A stretch of 64,000 nt of DNA from Rehmannia glutinosa (lineage: Eukaryota > Streptophyta > Magnoliopsida > Lamiales > Orobanchaceae). Every line of letters begins with the position of its first letter. Positions within the stretch are counted from its first letter, which is position 1. The stretch is taken from the NCBI GenBank assembly GCA_016081115.2, contig CM071933.1, forward strand, positions 58,666,660 through 58,730,659. The letters are read 5' to 3'. This document shows, in pieces, positions 57,955 to 64,000 of the stretch. A program made the position numbers and the translations under genes. The notes under the pieces are model-generated. The model saw nothing but the letters and a program-made list of their open reading frames with translations. It was not told the origin of the DNA and ran no database searches.

Positions 57955-58405
57955 AGACACCGGTTTAAAACCGGTGTCAAATACATAAATTTTTAACATT
58001 AGAAAGCGGATAATTTTTCTCAAAGAAACCGGTTTAAAAGAAAAGACACCAGTTTTAAACCGGTGTCTTGCAAAGAAAAGACACCGGTTTTAAACCGGTG
58101 TCAAAAAGTTCAGGCTTTTAACACCAGTGGCTTTAACACCGGTTGTTTTACTAATAGACACCGGTTTAAAACCGGTGTCGTTGAAGGAAAAGACACCGGT
58201 TTTAAACCGGTGTCAAAAAGTTCAGACTTTTAACACCAGTGGCTTTAACACCGGTCGTTTTTACTAATAGACACCGATTTAAAACCAGTGTCGTTGAAGG
58301 AAAAGACACCGGTTTTAAACCGGTGTCAAAAAGTTCAGACTTTTAACACCAATGGCTTTAACACCGGTTGGTTTACTAATAGACACCGGTTTAAAACCGG
58401 TGTCT
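57955..58405. repeat. 3' subterminal palindrome repeats of CACTA element K
   Basis: GACACCGG/CCGGTGTC palindromes. Within them a unit of 112-113 bases is repeated three times, with palindromes starting at 58080, 58192 and 58305 and the shared filler CAAAAAGTTCAG. The smaller palindromes in each unit have centres TTTTAAA or TTTAAAA. Confidence 0.9.
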
Positions 58406-61366
58406 ATCAGCTTTTCTGTAGTAGTGAATCCATTTTTGGATATCACATTGTTCATCTCTTCCACCTTCTTAACTTAAGCTTGAATTTGGTTTGGAGGTAC
58501 ATTTAGAAGACCTTGAAGATTAGAGCTTGATAACATTTTTGAAGAAGGACCTCAAGCTTGAAGGGAAACTAGTAGAGCAATTTGGACTACAAGGTAAGAA
58601 TTGAGTACTAGACCCCTTCTTTCTTCTTCTTTCTATTTTTTCTTCTTTTTAGCACCCCTTTTTCATTTTTGAGAAATAAGGGCTGACCTTAGGTGATTTT
58701 GGAGTTGAACCAAAATTACCAATTTTTAAGCTTCAACTAGTCTCCAAACACCTACTACACAAGGTAAAGTGTAGTCCTTCTTCTTTCCTTATTTCCTTCT
58801 TTTTATCCTTAATTTTTCTCTCATTTTTCTAACTTCAAATTTTTGATATTTCTTGACTTAGGGGCTGACCTAAGAAGCCTCATCCAAAAATTGTGAAATT
58901 ATCCTTTTATTTCACAATTTCCAATTTTAAGGTGGGTGGAAAAATATTTTCCAACTTTTAGGTGTTTTGATTAAATGCATGTAGAAAATTTGATCATGAG
59001 CCTTGAGATATATATATATAATCTATGTATTGCATGTCAATTTTATGTATCAAGTCATGAAAATTCTCAAGAGTTGCTCAAAATTACTATTTATTGAATT
59101 TTAGGTGCATGCATGTACACTTTAATGTTCTATTTGATGAATTCTTGTATGTATTGGACATGCATGTGTATGATCTTTAAAATCTATGTTTTGGATGCCT
59201 TATAACCTGGAAAAGTCGAGCATAATTGATTAAATTTTAATTTTGGACTTAAAAATATAAAAATGGAAAGTTGGTGGACTAAATTGCAAGAAAATAAAAG
59301 TTAAAGGACCCCTCTGCAAATTTCGAAATTTGGGACTGTACTCAGGTTCAAAAATGACTTTTGGACATTTTAATAAATTTTTAAGAGTTTTAAGATAAAT
59401 AAAATCAACCTTTAAAAGCCCAAGGACTAGATTGTAAAATTTTGTAAGTTTAAGGGCTACTTTGCAATTTTTAAACCTGTACCAGACCTTAAATTTAAAA
59501 TTTGAAATTTTTACTCTTAAGTTACTGGGAATTAAATATTTTAAAAGTATTCCAAAAATCCAAGTGATTAGGGCTTGGAAAACAATTTTTCTAAAATTGA
59601 GGGACTAATGTGTAAAATACTAAACTTGAGGACCCAAATGAAATTTCCAGGACTTATGCAGCCCATGCACCTGGAAATACTAAATTAACTATAACTTAAT
59701 TATATTTTGGACCTAAGGTTCCAATTTCATAACAATTGGACCCCTAAAATTCTTAAAGGCATTTATTTCAAAATGGGACAAAAATGATATTTTCAAAAGT
59801 TAAAGGACCTACACATATTTCTTTTAAAAACTGATTTGTACCAATATCCTACTAACCTTAGTGACATTTTTCAACTGGAATCATATTAAAAACCCTTCCG
59901 GTTTGTGAGTTCCGAATTTTTAAAACTTAAGGTCCGAATTGGCAATTTTTACAAATTTGGGGCCAATGTGAAAATTTTTCAAAATCTCGACTTCAAAATT
60001 TTAAAAACCTGAATCTCTGGACAATTTGAAGAATTTAGGAACTGACCTCTTAATTTTTCAAAGTCGAGATATTTATTTATTCAATTTTTAACCCCAAAAG
60101 TGTTGGTTTTTACAAAACGGGGCTAAATTACAATTTTTCTTTTATAAAGGACCTAACTCAAATTATTTTCTCTTTTACTAAAATAGCCCTAGACCCTCTG
60201 ACTTGGAGATTTAATTAAAGTATTTTATTTTCTCAAAACCCTTGACTTATCGGATCAATTTGACCGATTAATACCCGATCGCGGAGCGACTTCCTCACCT
60301 TGCGATTTTGAATCTATAACGGGACTTATGTTCTACCTAATCTTTCAAGATATCGAAGATTGCTTATCCTTCCGATGATTATTTTCATCCAAATACTCCA
60401 CCAACGCAATAATTGCCACTCGCGTTTTTCAAAATTTTTCTAAAACTGCTTCCCTGAATCAATAATACTCATTGCCGGTTATTTTTGTCTTGTAATTACT
60501 TTCCTGCCGAGTCAACTTGGTGTGTCGAGCTCACGACTCGGAATGGATACGTCGGAGATGGAACTGGGCAGCTCGGCTGCTATTCCACTCTTCCGGCCCC
60601 ATCGTCCTAATCCCGCAACTGAGGGACGGAGTTTGTCCAAGGGAAGCGGGTCGTAGTACCTGAGGTATAATCATGATTATGACGGATCCGAGCCTTGCAA
60701 GCTCCACTGTGGATTTTGTCTTTGCCTACGGAGCGATAAGGTGCCGGTCTTGGACCATACTGACTGGGGAGTTACAAGGAAGAACGAAGAAATCGCTGTC
60801 TGATCCACACGATTCTGGAGTTATCGGACCCGTTTTGGTTGGCGTTACACTTCCGTACGCAACCATGCATCATACTCACGCGTTTTCATATAACTGTTTT
60901 CTCACATTAACTATATTGCGCCACACTTGCACACAATCACCCCGTCCACTGAGATTTCTGTCTCATCCCCACCTATTTTCTAACCTTAGATGAGGATTTT
61001 GTTGAGGATACGGAACCGGCTCGGGATTGAGACCTTGTACTATGCTTGTTGGATTCGTTACTTCTTCTTGTTGTTGATTGGACTCTTATCTTATGTTGTT
61101 GTTGGACTATTGTATTTCTTTCTATTCGGGTTTGTAACTAAAGGGCGTAGGACCCTTTGACTTTAAGAAACTATTTTGTTGATTTTCGGGTTGTAATTTG
61201 GATGATGGATTGTAGTCTTTAAGTTGTACTTGTACTTGTTATTTATTCCGCTGCTATTTAGACTCTGTCTCATTGGGTTCTCGTTGATATTTGTCTGGAC
61301 TGTTTGGTTATTGTATTTAAGTTGTGGATCGATCGTCGCGTCCCGTTTGGGGCGTGACAGTTAGAG

Positions 61367-61377
61367 TGGTATCAGAG
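61367..61377 (+). other. Primer-binding site of element J
   Basis: TGGTATCAGAG starting seven bases after the LTR end, matching initiator-Met tRNA over eleven bases. The gap of seven bases is longer than the two seen in D. Confidence 0.85.
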
Positions 61378-61759
61378 ATCGGCTAGTAAGATGGAAACTT
61401 ACACTGAGCTGACCCAGGATAGGACCCTCGGTCTGTGTTTTGGGTATTACCGCGACTTGACCAATTAAGTGTGAAATCGATTTCAAATTGGCATAGAACC
61501 GTCTTATTGATATTTGAACTAAGTTAGAACACATACTTTGAGATTTCATAGTCATACTTGTTTTGACTTAGTTGATTCTTGACTGATTTTCCTTATTCAT
61601 TCTTCCTTATGGTGGGATGTATTCCATGCCCATGCTGAGCGGGAATATTACCGGGCACTGATGATTCATTGGCACCGGGAAAGTGAACGCGCGACCACAG
61701 AACTAGCCCAGGAGCGCCAATGCAATAGGGACTGACTCGGCGCTTGGCGATGAGCCAAG

Positions 61760-62275
61760 ATGAGAAGAACGAGCGACCATGTCATCAAGGACCGCGATAA
61801 CACCATAAGAGCGGGGACAAATACTGAGTATCCAGAACGCCTGGATAATATGCGGGAGAAGATGAAGAGGACAAGTGACGGCCGCCAGAAATGGGAGATT
61901 GACGCTCGCCTATCCCGTGGCACCGTCGAGCGCTTGGAGGAGACCCTCATCAAGCAGATGACAGTCATAGAGGACCTTACACAGGCCCTAGCTCAAAGAG
62001 ACGCCGCTCTAGAGGCTGTCTTAGCAGCTAATGCTCAGCCATTGCCACCGCCCGAGGCGTTGCCTGTACCTGACGCCGAGGAGGATCCCGAGGAGGACCC
62101 AGTCGACATTGGAGAGCCGGAGGCACTCGAGGCTGCTCCACTCGATGAGGCTCAGGGATTCAAGCAGTGGTTGGATTTCGTGGATTGGCCCGAGGTTGAG
62201 GCGCCACCTCAGCCCGACCCAGCCCCGATTATGGACATAGCTGCGAGCGACGATGATGGCGATCTCACTGATTAG
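61760..62275 (+). pseudogene. Extra ORF between the primer site and gag of element J
   Basis: 171 codons from the first ATG. The same frame extends upstream to about 61610 with two stops (WWDVFHAHAEREYYRALMIH is readable there), so the original start was probably further left. The protein has an N-terminal charged, probably coiled-coil part (ERLDNMREKMKRTSDGRQKW, ARLSRGTVERLEETLIKQMT) and an acidic Pro/Glu/Asp-rich end (PDAEEDPEEDPVDIGEPEAL, QWLDFVDWPEVEAP). I recognise no domain. An ORF before gag is known in Ogre/Tat elements but is not usual in chromoviruses. Confidence 0.65.
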
Positions 62276-62525
62276 CTAGCAGATTGTCAGTTGTACTTTT
62301 GTTGTTGTAGCCGTATATTCCAGTGTTGTACCTTACTTTCTTTTGTACTAGATTCGGATGTATTTTGGTTCCGATGTATCTGACTTAGTATTCTGCTGTT
62401 GTACTTTGGGTGTATTCAAAGTGTCTTGTGTTTGATGTTACTTTCCCTGCGATATTCCTTGCTTTACGCGAATAATTATTGTATTCATTTACTCGCGAAT
62501 CGCAACTAACGCTTCAAGATACAGA

Positions 62526-63657
62526 ATGGCAGAACATCGAGGACGTGGGAGACCTCGGCGCGTTCCACGAGGAGACGATGATGTACCCAGGGATCGGGTA
62601 CCCTCTCCGGAATTACCACCACCTCCTCCACCTGCTGCAGGAGACAATCTGACCGCACAAGCCTTATAGCAAATACTGGTTTTTATGAGGCAACAGGCAG
62701 AGCCTCAACCCCGTGCTCCCGAACCCGCCAGAGAGGCGAACGATCGCACGTTGGAGCGATTCCTGCGGTTCGACCCACCAACCTTCTTGGGAGGGCCGGA
62801 CGATGTGAAAGCAGAAGAATGGATAGAGAAGCTGGGGAATATCTTCAATGCTCTTCAATACTCCGACGAGCAGAGAGTCACACTCGCTGTATTTCGTCTG
62901 GAATCGGGCCGCTAGAGACTGGTGGAGGGCAGTTGAAAAGAGATGGGAACATGACCGAGTAATCAGAACATGGGGAAATTTCTTGGCTGAGCTCAATGAA
63001 CAGTATATTCCACAGGTTGTGAAGGAAGCACGCTGAGATGAATTTCACAGATTGAGGCAAGGGAATCTGACTGTAGCTCAGTACGAGTCCGAATTTCACC
63101 GATTGTCCAAGTATGCTCTGGGGAAAATCGATCAAGAGGATAAGCTTTACAAGTTCACTCGAGGATTGAAACGGAACTTGTAAAAAGCTTGTTGTTGATT
63201 GTTGAACGGCAACCTATTCACCGCGGAAAGCGGCTCTCCGCATTGAGTCGGGATCAACCGTATTGGGATGATTCAAGAGAATAGGCCATCAAAGCGATCT
63301 TAAGAGGACAACATGTGGGACAGCCATCTAAACCGCCGCTAAGTTTGAAAGGACCAATTAATAAACAGACAAAGGAAAGAGACGGTCAAAGGAAAGGAAA
63401 GCGGGTCAAGAGTGTGCACATTGCCGTAAACCGGGACATACCGCTAACGATCGTTGGCGCAAAAAACAAGGAAGGTGTTTGCGTTGTGGTAGTAATCAGC
63501 ACCAGCTGCAAGATTGCCCGAAGTACGATGACCGAACTAAACAGACGCAACCGTAGAAGCCGGGAAATGGCCAGGGTAATCGGGAAAGGATGCCCGCTCG
63601 AGCATTTGCACTAGCCGGACAGGAGGCTCCGGAGGCAACAGATGTGGTGGAAGGTAC
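62526..63657 (+). pseudogene. Gypsy gag of element J
   Basis: ATG at 62526 opens MAEHRGRGRPRRVPRGDDD. A Pro-rich stretch and a stop (TAG near 62667) precede the retrotransposon gag domain: LERFLRFDPPTFLGGPDDVK, AEEWIEKLGNIFNALQYSDE, then in a shifted frame DWWRAVEKRWEHDRVIRTWG and ELNEQYIPQVVKEAR. A TGA follows, then RQGNLTVAQYESEFHRLSKY. Two zinc knuckles are at 63413-63454 (the last Cys is Arg) and 63476-63517 (CLRCGSNQHQLQDC, intact). At least three frameshifts and stops make it inactive. Confidence 0.88.
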
Positions 63658-64000
63658 ACTTCTAGTATCTAACCACTACGCTAAAATATTGTTCGACCCT
63701 GGATCAACACATTCATTTGTTGCACCGCATTTTGTACACAAACTGCATGCATGCATGGAACATATGCCTATATGTTTAGAAGTGTCAACTCCTATGGGTG
63801 CAAGTCAGATAACAGATATTATCTATAATGCATGCGAAGTTAAGATTGTTGAGATAAACTTTCCTGCCAATTTGATCTTATTACCTATATCCGAATACGA
63901 CGTGATATTGGGAATGAATGAGTTATCGCACACCATGCACAAATGGACTGCCATAACAAGTCCATTAAGCTATGTGAACCGGAAAACCCGAAGTGGAAAT
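63658..64000 (+). pseudogene. Gypsy aspartic protease of element J, cut by the window end
   Basis: The frame reads LLVSNHYAKILFDPGSTHSF, then VEINFPANLILLPISEYDVI and LGMNELSHTMHKW. This is the retropepsin fold of chromoviruses, with the usual ILGM motif near the end. The catalytic triad is DPG where DSG or DTG is expected, which fits an inactivating change. RT and the rest of pol are beyond 64000. Confidence 0.88.

Larger units (their letters stand above)
52164..58426. mobile_element. Element K: non-autonomous CACTA (En/Spm) transposon carrying host gene fragments
   Basis: The left end is CACTACAAGAAAACTGCTG and the right end is the reverse complement of CACTACTACAGAAAAGCTG. Both ends are followed inward by ATAGACACC. 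A 3 bp duplication AAT flanks it (52161-52163 and 58427-58429). Both subterminal regions are packed with GACACCGG/CCGGTGTC palindromes. No transposase is visible in the 6.26 kb. The interior carries parts of at least four host genes in mixed orientation, plus a MITE. Confidence 0.93.
51230..61359 (+). repeat. 5' LTR of element J (about 3.9 kb without element K)
   Basis: The parts are 51230-52163 and 58430-61359. The total without the transposon is about 3.87 kb, which is long for a plant gypsy LTR. No coding sequence is recognised. The ORF at 60673-60993 has no matching feature and is probably chance. Stretches of the kind GGACCxAAATTG repeated every 60-100 bases (59270-60150) give the region a loosely periodic look. 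Confidence 0.85.
51230..64000 (+). mobile_element. Element J: Ty3/gypsy retrotransposon (chromovirus-like), 5' part, runs off the window
   Basis: A 5' LTR (51230-61359, interrupted by CACTA element K) is followed by a Met-type primer site, an extra ORF, gag with two zinc knuckles, and the start of the protease at the window end. The LTR begins TGTGAAGCCCC and ends GGGGCGTGACA. The gag and protease sequences look like plant chromovirus sequences. Stops and frameshifts show it is inactive. Its LTR family is the same as reverse LTR F. Confidence 0.88.

Noticed and set aside
60673..60993. ORF of 106 codons in the J LTR
   Set aside because: It is not preserved in the inverted copy F, where several stops occur, and it has no recognisable feature.

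Overview
This window is nuclear DNA of a flowering plant, probably a eudicot. Almost all of it is nested transposable elements. The evidence is plant Ty3/gypsy chromoviruses and Ty1/copia elements primed by initiator-Met tRNA (TGGTATCAGAG-type primer sites), a hAT transposon, a CACTA transposon starting CACTACAAGAAAA, and gene pieces with plant-type introns. I see no intact host gene, tRNA, rRNA or CRISPR array. The species cannot be named from this sequence.

Layout, left to right. (A) 1-18876 is the 3' part of a Tekay/Del-like chromovirus: RT, RNase H, integrase, chromodomain tail and 3' LTR. It is split by (B) 2188-16255, a complete 14 kb Sirevirus-like copia element in reverse orientation (target duplication AGGAG). 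(C) 18877-28481 is the 3' end of a second LTR family, split by (D) 20432-27987, a complete gag-only relative (duplication GTAAT). 28482-28852 is the only stretch without a recognised repeat. (F) 28853-46575 is a reverse-oriented gypsy LTR split by (G) 29038-43248, a complete forward copy of the B family (duplication AACCT). (H) 46576-51229 is a hAT transposon inserted in F. It carries (I) 47329-48857, a solo LTR of the C/D family (duplication ATATA), and is cut at 51230 by (J), a forward gypsy element that runs off the window. J has an LTR of about 3.9 kb, an upstream ORF, gag and the start of the protease. Its LTR contains (K) 52164-58426, a non-autonomous CACTA transposon (duplication AAT).

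Nesting gives relative age: C before A before B; C before D; F before G and H; H before I and J; J before K. Every retroelement ORF except the D gag is broken by stops or frameshifts.

The most notable items are: (1) CACTA element K carries pieces of four unrelated host genes: WNK kinase, ribosomal protein S4 with its promoter-proximal region, a J-domain protein, and the last exon of SUMO. (2) The C/D/I family LTR has an array of about eight small hairpins with (G/T)TGGT loops, placed downstream of the TATA box, with compensatory changes between copies. (3) The 14 kb copia elements carry a long accessory ORF after pol, preceded in copy G by a plausible internal promoter. (4) The two LTRs of B differ mostly at CAG/CTG words, which looks either methylation-linked or like an assembly artefact.
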